Shown: positions 1 through 7,394, numbered from the stretch's first letter. The stretch: 12,100 nucleotides of DNA from Acidobacteriota bacterium (GCA_021841795.1 JAKCDN010000045.1:1-12100), one strand, 5' to 3'. Notes: generated from the letters alone by a model not told the origin. Made by a program: numbers and translations.

Positions 1-454
1 TTTGCACTGGACGGAATAGCCGCGACTCTGAAGTTGCCTTATATTAGGTTTACCGGGTTCCATCGTTGCAGGCCTCCCAACTGCTCAACTGCACAATAAG
101 TAATCAAAAGAAGGTTACCCGTTCGCGGATTTGCGTGTTCCTAAGGGCGCAGTTTCTCACGCGCCGGTTTCCACCTTCTCGCCATTGTTCTTGTTGGTTC
201 CGCGGGATACTTTCAAGACATCAGGCAGCCCGTTTCACGATGTCAGGAGAGGTCTTCGGGAGCCAGCGATTCCGACTTTCTTTCGCGAGATGAAGGGGTT
301 GCGATGCTCGGGTCGGCAAACGACGTTCGTGTGGATCTGGGGAGATTCTCGCAACGAGTAGAGACACGAGACGGGCGTGCAGGAGATGGAATAAGCCGAG
401 CAAGCGGCGGCAATCGTATCCAGAACTTATGTCGGGCACGGGCATAAGCGGGGA
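1..454. other. Non-coding leader upstream of the polysaccharide operon
   Basis: No convincing gene is visible in this stretch. Short open frames exist on both strands (for example + strand 131-361 and - strand 221-487), but none has a recognisable domain, a good ribosome site or the GC-rich third positions of the downstream genes. The composition is visibly less GC-rich than the coding part. The frame of the first gene is closed by a TAA at 392-394, so that gene cannot extend far upstream. The region probably carries the operon promoter and a long 5' leader, but I could not find a promoter with both boxes well matched. An AT-rich TATATT lies at 40-45 without a good -35 partner. No ops/RfaH-type element (GGCGGTAG) was seen. 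Confidence 0.6.
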
Positions 455-1660
455 ATGGACGTTGAGATGAGAGACGGCCTGCAGCATCCTGTTGCGGTAC
501 TGGGACTACCGATCAACAGCCTGACGGCGAACGAAGCCGTTGATACCCTGGAACGCCTGATTTTGTCGGGTGGCACCCACCAGGTTTGCACCATGAACCT
601 GGACACCTGGCTGAATACCGTGGCCGATCCGCATCTGCATCGCATTGTCGCCGGTTCGAGTCTGGTCGTCGCCGACGGCATGCCTCTGGTCTGGGCTTCC
701 GGGCTTCTTGGCTGTCCGCTGGCGGAGCGGGTAACGGGCGTCGATCTGGTGCCGAGGCTGGCCGAGCTCTCGGCCCGGAAAGGCTACAAGATATTTCTGC
801 TGGGCGCCAGGCCGGGCGTGGCCGACCGCGCAGGGCGGCTGCTGGAGGCGCGGTATCCGGGCGTGCGCATTGTGGGAACATTTTCGCCCGCCCAGGAAAA
901 CCTGATTCGGATGGATCACACCGAGATTCTGCGCCAGATTCATGCTGTAAGTCCGGATATTCTCCTGGTGGCATTCGGGAATCCGAAGCAGGAGAAATGG
1001 ATCTGGATGCACCGCAAGCGGCTGGGCGTTCCCCTGGCGATGGGCGTGGGCGGCAGCTTCGACATTCTGGTCGGCGATATGCGCCGCGCTCCGCGCTGGA
1101 TTCAGAGGTGCGGTCTGGAGTGGGTGATGCGGTTTTTGCAGGAGCCGATGCGGCTGGGTCCGCGCTACCTGCGGGATTTTATCGGCCTGACGCGGCGCAT
1201 GCCGATGGCATTGAGCGCGGCATGGTTTCAGCGGCCGTATCCTGGGCCTTCGAGCGTAACCAGGGCGGCGACGCCGCAGGTGATGCACGTGAATGTGCGC
1301 GGGCGCCTGGGCCCCGAGATTGCCGAGGCGATGCAGGAGGCCACGACGGCCAGCATTGTGAACGGGCTGGTGATGGTGGTGCATCTGCATGCCGCCAGGC
1401 AGTTGACGGTGGCGGGGCTGGGCGTTCTTCTGGGCGTGCGGCGGCAACTGCTGGAGGCGGGGCTTTCGCTGTCGCTGGCGGGACTGAGCCTGAGGACGCG
1501 ATTCATACTGCATGCATGGAATCTGCAGCCGCTGTTTGACGAGTGGCAGCCGATAGCATCGCGCGCACGGTCGCAGGCCGGCGGCGCCGAGTCGCCGGTT
1601 CAGGTGCGCTTGCGGGGCGAACAGAGTGCGATGTCGGTGGAGACGCGGATTCGCGGGTAA
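455..1660 (+). CDS. WecG/TagA/CpsF-family glycosyltransferase with C-terminal STAS-like domain
   Basis: This 401-residue protein is predicted to transfer a sugar (ManNAc- or ManNAcA-like in characterised relatives) to a lipid-linked acceptor at the inner face of the cytoplasmic membrane. The family signatures are seen in order: NLDTWLN near 48-54, ADGMPLVW at 73-80 with the probable catalytic Asp74, RVTGVDLVP at 92-100, FLLGARPG at 114-121, AFGNPKQEKWI at 173-183 and GVGGSFDILVGD at 197-208. The family's C-terminal membrane-associating segment follows at about 212-245. The usual enzyme stops near 250 residues. Here about 150 more residues follow, and 276-366 read like a STAS domain (AGLGVLLG at 320-327). 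The start at 455 has GCGGGGA just upstream; an in-frame ATG at 467 is possible. The next gene is 128 bases away. The sugar specificity cannot be read from the sequence. Confidence 0.9.
   Translation: MDVEMRDGLQHPVAVLGLPINSLTANEAVDTLERLILSGGTHQVCTMNLDTWLNTVADPHLHRIVAGSSLVVADGMPLVWASGLLGCPLAERVTGVDLVPRLAELSARKGYKIFLLGARPGVADRAGRLLEARYPGVRIVGTFSPAQENLIRMDHTEILRQIHAVSPDILLVAFGNPKQEKWIWMHRKRLGVPLAMGVGGSFDILVGDMRRAPRWIQRCGLEWVMRFLQEPMRLGPRYLRDFIGLTRRMPMALSAAWFQRPYPGPSSVTRAATPQVMHVNVRGRLGPEIAEAMQEATTASIVNGLVMVVHLHAARQLTVAGLGVLLGVRRQLLEAGLSLSLAGLSLRTRFILHAWNLQPLFDEWQPIASRARSQAGGAESPVQVRLRGEQSAMSVETRIRG
1280..1552 (+). other. STAS-like domain fused to the glycosyltransferase
   Basis: Residues about 276-366 of the WecG-type protein resemble anti-sigma factor antagonist (STAS) domains such as SpoIIAA. 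A beta-strand start (VMHVNVRGRL) is followed by a helix, a hydrophobic strand (LVMVVHL), the loop LTVAGLGVLLG, a helix rich in Arg/Gln/Leu, a strand (LSLSLAGLS) and a final helix ending in NLQPLF. In SpoIIAA the loop is DSSG and its second Ser is phosphorylated. The aligned residues here are T318, V319, A320 and G321, so neither the Asp nor the Ser is kept. I infer a binding or scaffolding domain that is not switched by phosphorylation at the usual site. The assignment is by eye. Confidence 0.65.
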
Positions 1661-1698
1661 GAACGGAAAGCGAGCTCGAAACCGCCGGATAGCCATGC

Positions 1699-1752
1699 GC
1701 GGTTCGACGGCAAGGGGCCGGCGGCGGCAGCGCTGACGGCGGCCCGAACCGC
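1699..1752 (+). repeat. Intergenic inverted repeat / potential RNA hairpin
   Basis: Perfect 8-base arms GCGGTTCG (1699-1706) and CGAACCGC (1745-1752) flank a 38-base GC-rich centre. Inside, GGCCG (1716-1720) can pair with CGGCC (1740-1744), which stacks directly on the outer stem on the right side. The palindrome CAGCGCTG sits at 1728-1735 near the apex. No T-tract follows, so it is not a classical Rho-independent terminator. It ends 36 bases before the radical SAM start codon and could be an mRNA structure affecting stability, pausing or partial termination. Any such function is inferred. Confidence 0.4.
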
Positions 1753-1788
1753 AGTAGATACAGCAAGCAGTTCTTCCAGGAGTCGGCG

Positions 1789-2868
1789 ATGAATTCACAT
1801 GAGCTTGTATCCCTTGGCTGGAAGCACGCCGTGAATGCGCTGGCGGAGGAGATGTACATCAACATCGGCATGGACTGGACCAAGCCGGTGGCCTTTTACG
1901 GGCTGGTGAACGAGCGCTGCAATGCGCAGTGCCGCTATTGCGAGTACTGGAGGCTGCCGGAGTACAAGCCGGAGCTGGCGATCGACGAGTGGAAGGCGGC
2001 GCTGCTGAGCATCAAGGATTTCGTCGGCGCGTTTTCCATCAGCTTCAGCGGCGGCGAGCCGATGATGAAGGCGGGCTTTCTGGATCTTTTCGCTTGGTGC
2101 CATTTCCAGGGGATCAAGGCCGGCGTAACCACCAACGGGTCGCTGCTGACGGCAGCCAGTGCCGCGCGGGTGGTGGCGGCGCATCCATTTAACGTGAACA
2201 TCTCGCTGGATGCGCCCAAGGCGGAGGTTCACGACTATCTGCGCGGCGCGCCGGGCCTGTTCGAGCGAGTGAGCCAGGGCATCGGTTTTCTGCGCGAGGA
2301 GCGCCGGCGGCAGAATATTGATTTTCCGATCATGTTGAAGCCGACGATTACGGAGCGCAACTTCCGCTATCTGCCGGAGCTGGTGGAGTGGGCGCAGGCG
2401 CGCGAGGTGATGGTGAGCCCGCAGCCGGTAGACCGGTGGACGCGCGAGACCTACAACGAGCTCTGGATCGAGAGAGAACGGCTTTCGGAGTTCGAGATCA
2501 TTGTGGAGAAGTTGATCGAGATGCAGAAGAGCGGCGCGCCCATTGTGACCCCGGAGGCGGTGCTGCGGCTGATGCCGGATCACTACCGGGAGCTGGCGGC
2601 GCCGCACTCGGTCATGCCCTGCCGGGTGGGACTGCGCAACTTTTTCATTCGCGCCAACGGCGATGTGGAGGCCTGCGTGATGGGATATCCGCCCATCGGC
2701 AACGTGAAGAGACAGAGCGCGCGCCAGATATGGCAGAGCGCGCGGGCGCGCGAGGTGCGGCACGAGACGGTGCACTGCGAAAAGCTGTGCCTGACTACGT
2801 GCCTGTCGCAGAAGACGCTGGGCAACAAGGTGGGGATGGGACTGCGGTTGATGAAGAGCGCAAGCTAA
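1789..2868 (+). CDS. Radical SAM protein with SPASM-like C-terminal Cys cluster
   Basis: A 359-residue cytosolic iron-sulfur enzyme expected to cleave S-adenosylmethionine and start radical chemistry on an unknown substrate. The [4Fe-4S] site is the canonical CX3CX2C with C44, C48 and C51 (CNAQCRYC). The SAM-contacting motif FSGGEPM is at 86-92, TTNGSLL lies at 114-120 and NISLDAP at 137-143, as in the radical SAM barrel. The C-terminus has C278, then G291 and C296, fitting the SPASM/twitch opening CX9-15GX4C, followed by GNV and IW, and then C330, C334 and C338. This is fewer cysteines than a full seven-Cys SPASM domain. The start is supported by AGGAG at 1778-1782, six bases upstream of ATG. 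It sits between a glycosyltransferase and a ligase/polymerase on the same strand, so modification of a sugar, lipid carrier or small peptide for the same pathway is plausible but unproven. Confidence 0.88.
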   Translation: MNSHELVSLGWKHAVNALAEEMYINIGMDWTKPVAFYGLVNERCNAQCRYCEYWRLPEYKPELAIDEWKAALLSIKDFVGAFSISFSGGEPMMKAGFLDLFAWCHFQGIKAGVTTNGSLLTAASAARVVAAHPFNVNISLDAPKAEVHDYLRGAPGLFERVSQGIGFLREERRRQNIDFPIMLKPTITERNFRYLPELVEWAQAREVMVSPQPVDRWTRETYNELWIERERLSEFEIIVEKLIEMQKSGAPIVTPEAVLRLMPDHYRELAAPHSVMPCRVGLRNFFIRANGDVEACVMGYPPIGNVKRQSARQIWQSARAREVRHETVHCEKLCLTTCLSQKTLGNKVGMGLRLMKSAS

Positions 2869-2872
2869 GATG

Positions 2873-2902
2873 GCGGAGCTGCGGCCAGTCCGATGGCTCC
2901 GC
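2873..2902 (+). repeat. Inverted repeat just after the radical SAM stop codon
   Basis: GCGGAGC (2873-2879) and GCTCCGC (2896-2902) form a perfect 7-bp stem with a 16-base loop. It begins four bases after the TAA at 2866-2868 and ends 25 bases before the next start codon. There is no T-run, so it is unlikely to be a strong intrinsic terminator. It could protect the upstream message or tune expression between the two genes. Confidence 0.35.
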
Positions 2903-2910
2903 GGCAATGC

Positions 2911-2920
2911 AAGGTGGGGA
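2911..2920 (+). promoter_or_regulatory. Ribosome binding site deciding the ligase/polymerase start
   Basis: AAGGTGGGGA ends seven bases before ATG 2928. The same reading frame is open far upstream and also has an ATG at 2907, but that one has no comparable site and would place this purine-rich stretch inside the coding sequence. The 2928 start is therefore preferred. It leaves the protein beginning directly with a hydrophobic membrane segment. Confidence 0.6.
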
Positions 2921-2927
2921 ACGGCTT

Positions 2928-4367
2928 ATGGCAGCGATCATTTTGCTCCCGGCGGTGTTTTGCTGGTGGATGGTGGCGAGGGGCTCGGCGAAGAAGGCCC
3001 TGCTCAACGCCTATCTGCCGGCGCTGCTGCTGCTGCCGCAGTACTACGAGATTCGCGTGAAGCACCTGCCGCCGCTCACCTTCGCCGAGGCCGCGGTGAT
3101 TCCCCTGGGCATCGCGATGCTGGCGATTGCCCGGGACCGCTGGCGCTGGACGTGGATGGACCTGTGGGTGTTTCTGTTTGCGCTGTGCGCGGGGATCTCG
3201 GAGGGGCTCAGCACCCAGCTTGCGAACGGGGACTGGCTGCGGTTCTTCTCCTGGGATTTTGCCGCTTCGCAGCAGTTCAGCCTGAATCTGGGCGATGGCG
3301 TGTACATGTTCGTCGACGGCATCCTGACCGTGATTCTGCCGTACATGGCGGGCAAGCTGCTGGTCGAGGGCCAGAGCGAGGGCGGAGTGTCGATGCGCAA
3401 AAAAATCGTCGAGCGCATGGTGGTGATGCTGGCGATTGTGGCGGCGATCAGCGTCCACGATTTTCTGATGCCGGGCAGCCTGTGGGAGAAGATGGGACGA
3501 CACTTTTTCGCGGCGCAGATCGAAGTCTGGAAGCCTCAGTCGCGCTGGGGATTCGGACGCATCGCCGGCCCGTATTCGCACGCGATTCTGGCGGGAATGA
3601 TTTTTTTGATGGGCGTGGTGTACTGCCTGTGGCTGTTCCGGACCGATCGCGGCTGGGGCGCGCGGAGAGTGGTGGCGGGGTTGCCGCTGACGCTGCGCGG
3701 CCTGGTGCTGGCGGGGGTGGTGGCCGGCTCGCTGATGACGCAGTCGCGCGGCCCGTGGATCGGCGCCGGCCTGGCGCTGGCGTTTGTGTATCTGACGCAA
3801 AGGCTTTCGGTGGGCAAGGCGACAGTGGTGTTTCTTACGGTGATGTCGGTGTTCGGGCTGATGGCTTATCTGATTGTGAGTCGTTATACGGGATCGACCT
3901 TGCGCGAGGCCAAAAGCGAGCAGCAGCAGAGCGCGGTGTATCGCCGCGAGCTGCTGACGAATTACGCGCCGATGGTGGAAAGGCGGCCCGCGTTCGGGTG
4001 GGGCGTCACCACCTATCCGCGCGTCGACGATCAGAACTCGATCGACAACGAATTTCTGCTGCTTGCGGTGACCGAAGGGCTGGTGGGGATGGGAGTTTTC
4101 CTGGCGGTGATCGCGGGCAGCGCGCTGCGGCTGGTGCGGTTGATTGGAGCGCCGCTGGGCGACGAAGACCGGCTGCTGGTGTATGCGCACCTGGCGGTGC
4201 TGATCGGGCTGGTGACCACGTTGTCGTCGGTCTATCTGGGCGAGGCGGTGGTGATGCTGTTTTTCTTCTTCACCGGCTGGGTGCAGGCAATGTGTCCGGT
4301 GGAACGGCGCGCGCCGGCGCTGAATCCGCTGGCCGCGGCGGTGGGGTTCCGGCGGGTGTTGGCGTAG
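2928..4367 (+). CDS. O-antigen ligase/polymerase-like membrane protein (Wzy_C family)
   Basis: A 479-residue, strongly hydrophobic protein predicted to span the inner membrane about ten or more times and to join lipid-linked oligosaccharides on the periplasmic side, either as a polymerase (Wzy) or as a ligase (WaaL). Hydrophobic segments occur from the very start (AAIILLPAVFCWWMV) through about 450. The family-typical parts are seen: GRIAGPYSHAILAG at 210-223, TQSRGPWIGAGLAL at 271-284 (the SRG-W-G signature before a membrane helix), a long loop with RRELLTNY at 339-346, FGWGV at 356-360, and NSIDNEFLLLAVTEGLVG at 370-387. The loop at about 317-375 would be the large periplasmic loop that holds catalytic Arg residues in relatives. 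It lies 59 bases after the radical SAM gene. Polymerase and ligase cannot be told apart from sequence; the neighbouring flippase and Wza/Wzc genes favour polymerase. Confidence 0.85.
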   Translation: MAAIILLPAVFCWWMVARGSAKKALLNAYLPALLLLPQYYEIRVKHLPPLTFAEAAVIPLGIAMLAIARDRWRWTWMDLWVFLFALCAGISEGLSTQLANGDWLRFFSWDFAASQQFSLNLGDGVYMFVDGILTVILPYMAGKLLVEGQSEGGVSMRKKIVERMVVMLAIVAAISVHDFLMPGSLWEKMGRHFFAAQIEVWKPQSRWGFGRIAGPYSHAILAGMIFLMGVVYCLWLFRTDRGWGARRVVAGLPLTLRGLVLAGVVAGSLMTQSRGPWIGAGLALAFVYLTQRLSVGKATVVFLTVMSVFGLMAYLIVSRYTGSTLREAKSEQQQSAVYRRELLTNYAPMVERRPAFGWGVTTYPRVDDQNSIDNEFLLLAVTEGLVGMGVFLAVIAGSALRLVRLIGAPLGDEDRLLVYAHLAVLIGLVTTLSSVYLGEAVVMLFFFFTGWVQAMCPVERRAPALNPLAAAVGFRRVLA

Positions 4368-4450
4368 AACGGATTGGGACGGGGTCCGGCTCTGGGTCGG
4401 GCTGGTTGAATCAAGACGATCGGCTGCGAAGGCCGGTTAAGGCAAGGAAC

Positions 4451-4455
4451 GGAGA
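4451..4455 (+). promoter_or_regulatory. Ribosome binding site supporting a TTG start
   Basis: GGAGA lies nine bases before TTG 4465. The frame is closed by TAA at 4438-4440 and contains no ATG or GTG between that stop and 4465. The next in-frame GTG codons would cut away the N-terminal membrane segment. TTG 4465 is therefore the best start for the following glycosyltransferase. Confidence 0.6.
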
Positions 4456-4464
4456 CGAGACGCC

Positions 4465-5700
4465 TTGGTTTTCGAAAGTATAGTTCTGAGGGAGAGCCTG
4501 GCCGCAGCCATCGCGCTGCTTGCCGCGCCGCTTGTGATCGATCTGGCGGTGGGCATTGCGGGCAATCTGCGCGGGCCGGGGAAGGCCGGCGCGGGGAAGC
4601 GGCGCGAGATCCGGCTGGCCGCCGTGGTTCCGGCGCATAACGAGGAGCCGGTGATCGCGCGCACGGTGCAATCGCTGCTGGCCGCGGGCTGCGTTGCCCG
4701 CGGCGGCGAGGCGGCAAGGGGAAGCGCCGCCGCCGCGTGGCAGCCTCCCGCGATCGTCGTCGCCCACAACTGCTCGGACCGGACGGCCGACGCGGCGGCG
4801 CGGGCCGGCGCGCGGGTGGTGGAGTTGAGCCAGCCCGAACTGCGCGGGAAAGGCGCGGCGCTGCGCGCGGGCTTCGCGGCTGCGCGTGCCGCGGGCGCCA
4901 ATGCATTTCTGGTGGTGGATGCCGATTCGGTGGTCAGCGGCAACCTGATTGCGGCCACGTGCGCGGCGCTGGAAAACGGCGCCGCCGCCACGCAGTGCCG
5001 CTACGAGCTGGAGCTGCCCGGCGACCGCCGGGCGAGCGCGCGGGAGCGGCTGCGGGTGCTGGCGTTCCGCGCCATCAATGTGCTGCGGGCGCGCGGACGT
5101 GCCAGCCTGGGCTTCTCCGCGGGCGTGTTCGGCAACGGGTTTTCCGTGGCCGGCGAGACGCTGCAGAGCGTGCCCTTCGCGGTGGACAGCATCTGCGAGG
5201 ATCTTGAATATCATGTGCGCCTGGTAGCGGCCGGGTTTCGCGTGCAGTGGGTGGAAGCGGCGCATGTGTATGCGCCGCTTGCGCCGGTGCGTTCCGCGCA
5301 GGCCTCGCAGGAGGCGCGCTGGGAAGGCGGCCGCTTCCATGTTGCCGCCCGGGCCACGGGAAGACTGCTGGCGTCGATGCTGCGCGGCAACTGGCGCGCC
5401 TTCGAGATGCTGGCCGAGGCCTGGAGCCTGCCGCTTTCGCGCGGCGTTCTGGCGCTGATTTTGGCGGCGTGCCTGCCGATGCACTGGCTGCACCTCTTTG
5501 CGCTGGCGGGCGCGGCGCTGGTGCTGGCCTACGTGGTGGAGGCGGCTTTTCTGGGCCCGAGCCCGGGACGCGATCTTGCCGCCCTGGCGGTTGCCCCGGC
5601 GCACATCCTGTGGAAGCTGGCGCTGACGCCGCTGGTATTGCGCCAGTCGCGCGGAGGCGCGGAGTGGGCACGTACGCAGCGCGAGGTGCAGGCGCCATGA
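4465..5700 (+). CDS. Membrane-anchored family-2 glycosyltransferase
   Basis: A 411-residue processive-type GT2 enzyme predicted to use a nucleotide sugar at the cytoplasmic membrane face. One hydrophobic helix lies at about 11-33. The GT-A domain follows: VVPAHNEEPVIA at 54-65, VVAHNCSDRTAD at 98-109, GKGAALRAGF at 128-137 and the metal-binding DAD at 152-154 (VVDADS). The acceptor-site ED is at 245-246 (CEDLEYH), and QEARW at 282-286 is the QxxRW motif of cellulose-synthase-like members. Two or three C-terminal hydrophobic helices (about 325-392) complete the topology. Translation starts at TTG. The stop TGA shares bases with the flippase ATG (ATGA at 5697-5700). A 97-base gap separates it from the ligase gene. 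The sugar and linkage are unknown. An Ala/Gly-rich insertion at about 76-93, between the first two motifs, is slightly unusual. Confidence 0.87.
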   Translation: MVFESIVLRESLAAAIALLAAPLVIDLAVGIAGNLRGPGKAGAGKRREIRLAAVVPAHNEEPVIARTVQSLLAAGCVARGGEAARGSAAAAWQPPAIVVAHNCSDRTADAAARAGARVVELSQPELRGKGAALRAGFAAARAAGANAFLVVDADSVVSGNLIAATCAALENGAAATQCRYELELPGDRRASARERLRVLAFRAINVLRARGRASLGFSAGVFGNGFSVAGETLQSVPFAVDSICEDLEYHVRLVAAGFRVQWVEAAHVYAPLAPVRSAQASQEARWEGGRFHVAARATGRLLASMLRGNWRAFEMLAEAWSLPLSRGVLALILAACLPMHWLHLFALAGAALVLAYVVEAAFLGPSPGRDLAALAVAPAHILWKLALTPLVLRQSRGGAEWARTQREVQAP

Positions 5701-7394
5701 CCGAGATGCGCGAGATGCAACTGGTTGCCGACGCCTCCGTGGTGGAAGTGGAATGGCCGCTGCCGCGTGAAGCCGGCGAGGAGCAGGCCGTGGCCGGCGG
5801 CGCGGTGCAGCCGTTCAACGAAGTCAACCACAACTACAGCCGCAACGTGTTCGTCACCATTCTGGCGCGCGGGGTGAACATGGCGCGCGGCGTGGTGCTG
5901 GTTCCCTATCTGCTTTATCACCTGGGTCTGGAGGCCTACGGCATCTGGACCACGATCTTCATTCTGGTTTCCTATGTGGGCTTGACCACCCTGGGCCTCT
6001 CCAATGTCTATATCAAATACGTTGCCGAGTTTCATGCCCGCCGCGAATACGACAAGGCCAACTCCCTGCTCTCGACCGGACTCGCGATCACGATTCCGCT
6101 GTGCACGGCCATCTTCCTGGGCTTCCTGTTCGGGTGGAAGTGGTACTCGCCCTGGCTGCATCTGCCGCCGTCGCATCTTGCCGACGGCAAAGAAGCGGTG
6201 CTGATTGTCTTGGGAGTGTTTCTTTCTTCGATTGCGCTGAACGGATTCGGCGACATTCTTTCCGGAACCCACCAGATCGCGGTTACCCAGTGGTTTTTGA
6301 TCATCGGAATTCTCACCGAGTTTGCCGCCATCTTCTGGCTGGTGGGCGGCGGCCGGGGGATCCGGGGTCTGGCGGAGGCTTACCTGATCCGCATCATTGT
6401 GGCCGACGGGCTGACCATCTGGTGGGCGTGGAAGACGCTCAAGTGGCTGCGCATCTCGCCGCGGCTGATCCAGCGCGAGTCGATCAGCTACGTGCTGCAT
6501 TTTGGCGGGGTGGTGCAGTCCCAGGCGATGCTCTCGATTTTTCTGGTTTCAGTGGACCGGGTTCTGGGACTGCTTGTGATCGGCGGCGCGGCCGCGGGAT
6601 TGCTCGACGTGGCGAAGAAGTGGTCCACCTCGTTCTCCACGGTGCCGATGGCGTTTTTCGCGGCGCTGCTGCCGGCGGCATCCCACGTGGACGCGGCATC
6701 GGACGAGGCGGACCGGCTCCGGAATCTGCGCGTGCTGTATCTGAGCAGCTCGCGCTACGCGAATCTGTGCACGACGGCTTTTGTGGCGCTGTTTTCCTTT
6801 TTTGCCGCGCCGGTGCTGCACGTTTGGCTGGGTCCGCAGTTACCAATTCACCAAAGGATAGTGCCCCTCTTTGTGGTATTCAATCTGGCCCTGCAATTCC
6901 ATATGCTGACAGGACCGGGCACTTCGATGTTTCGCGGCATGGGCAAGATTTACGAGGAGTTCAACTACTCGATTCCCAACCTGATCCTGCTGCTCATCAC
7001 CTTGCCGGCGTCGCGCTGGATCGAGGGACGCTGGTCACCGTTCGGCATTGGAGTGGCCGTGGCCGTGGCGACGGCGGGATCGGCCTGCGTGTTGATGGGC
7101 CGGGTTCTCTTTGTGCTGCATCTGCCGCTGGCGCGCTTTCTGCGCGAGGTGATCGTACCCGGGCTGGTGCCTTACCTGATCGCCTGCGTGCTGGCGTGGC
7201 CGGTAGCGCGGGCGGTGGCCATGGTCGGCCGCTGGGAAGGCGCGGCGATTCTGCTGGCCGGGGGCATCGTGTATCTGGCGGTCGCGATTCTGCTGTTGAA
7301 CCGCTGGGTGTTGACGGACGCAGAGAAAGAGCAGGAGATGAAATGGTATCGCCGGGGCCTGGGAATGCTCTGTGGCAGGGAGGCAACCGCATGA
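5697..7394 (+). CDS. Polysaccharide flippase, Wzx-like (MOP superfamily)
   Basis: A 565-residue multi-pass inner-membrane protein predicted to flip the lipid-linked repeat unit from cytoplasm to periplasm. The transmembrane part starts near residue 50 (NVFVTILARGVNMARGVVLVPYL style, with charged residues in the helices as in Wzx). The LGLEAYGIW motif at 76-84, next to the second helix, is typical of this family. About twelve hydrophobic segments can be counted up to about 535. The first 45 residues are an acidic, non-hydrophobic extension (EVEWPLPREAGEEQ) that ordinary flippases lack; in-frame ATGs at residues 4 and 7 would shorten it only trivially. The gene overlaps the preceding glycosyltransferase by ATGA (5697-5700) and the following export gene by ATGA (7391-7394), consistent with translational coupling. 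Substrate specificity cannot be inferred. Confidence 0.87.
   Translation: MTEMREMQLVADASVVEVEWPLPREAGEEQAVAGGAVQPFNEVNHNYSRNVFVTILARGVNMARGVVLVPYLLYHLGLEAYGIWTTIFILVSYVGLTTLGLSNVYIKYVAEFHARREYDKANSLLSTGLAITIPLCTAIFLGFLFGWKWYSPWLHLPPSHLADGKEAVLIVLGVFLSSIALNGFGDILSGTHQIAVTQWFLIIGILTEFAAIFWLVGGGRGIRGLAEAYLIRIIVADGLTIWWAWKTLKWLRISPRLIQRESISYVLHFGGVVQSQAMLSIFLVSVDRVLGLLVIGGAAAGLLDVAKKWSTSFSTVPMAFFAALLPAASHVDAASDEADRLRNLRVLYLSSSRYANLCTTAFVALFSFFAAPVLHVWLGPQLPIHQRIVPLFVVFNLALQFHMLTGPGTSMFRGMGKIYEEFNYSIPNLILLLITLPASRWIEGRWSPFGIGVAVAVATAGSACVLMGRVLFVLHLPLARFLREVIVPGLVPYLIACVLAWPVARAVAMVGRWEGAAILLAGGIVYLAVAILLLNRWVLTDAEKEQEMKWYRRGLGMLCGREATA

Noticed and set aside
40..45. TATATT as a -10 box of the operon promoter
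   Set aside because: No acceptable -35 sequence lies 16-18 bases upstream and no extended -10 is present, so it is not strong enough to list as a promoter.
506..1798. 430-codon open frame on the - strand
   Set aside because: It is the antisense shadow of the WecG-type gene. Its translation is Arg/His/Gln/Pro-rich without any domain, typical of GC-rich complementary frames.
2388..2927. Upstream extension of the ligase frame into the radical SAM gene
   Set aside because: The extension would overlap the well-supported radical SAM gene and translates to low-complexity sequence; ATG 2928 has its own ribosome site.
2865..4190. 441-codon - strand frame opposite the ligase gene
   Set aside because: Composition is dominated by His, Gln and Arg with no family pattern, while the + strand frame encodes a clear membrane protein.
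4368..4464. Possible terminator between the ligase gene and the glycosyltransferase
   Set aside because: Only a weak CGGC/GCCG 4-bp stem is seen and no T-run follows.
2870..4483. 537-codon + strand frame overlapping the ligase gene
   Set aside because: It is Gly/Arg/Ala-rich, without membrane segments or motifs, and out of frame with the recognisable Wzy_C-like protein.
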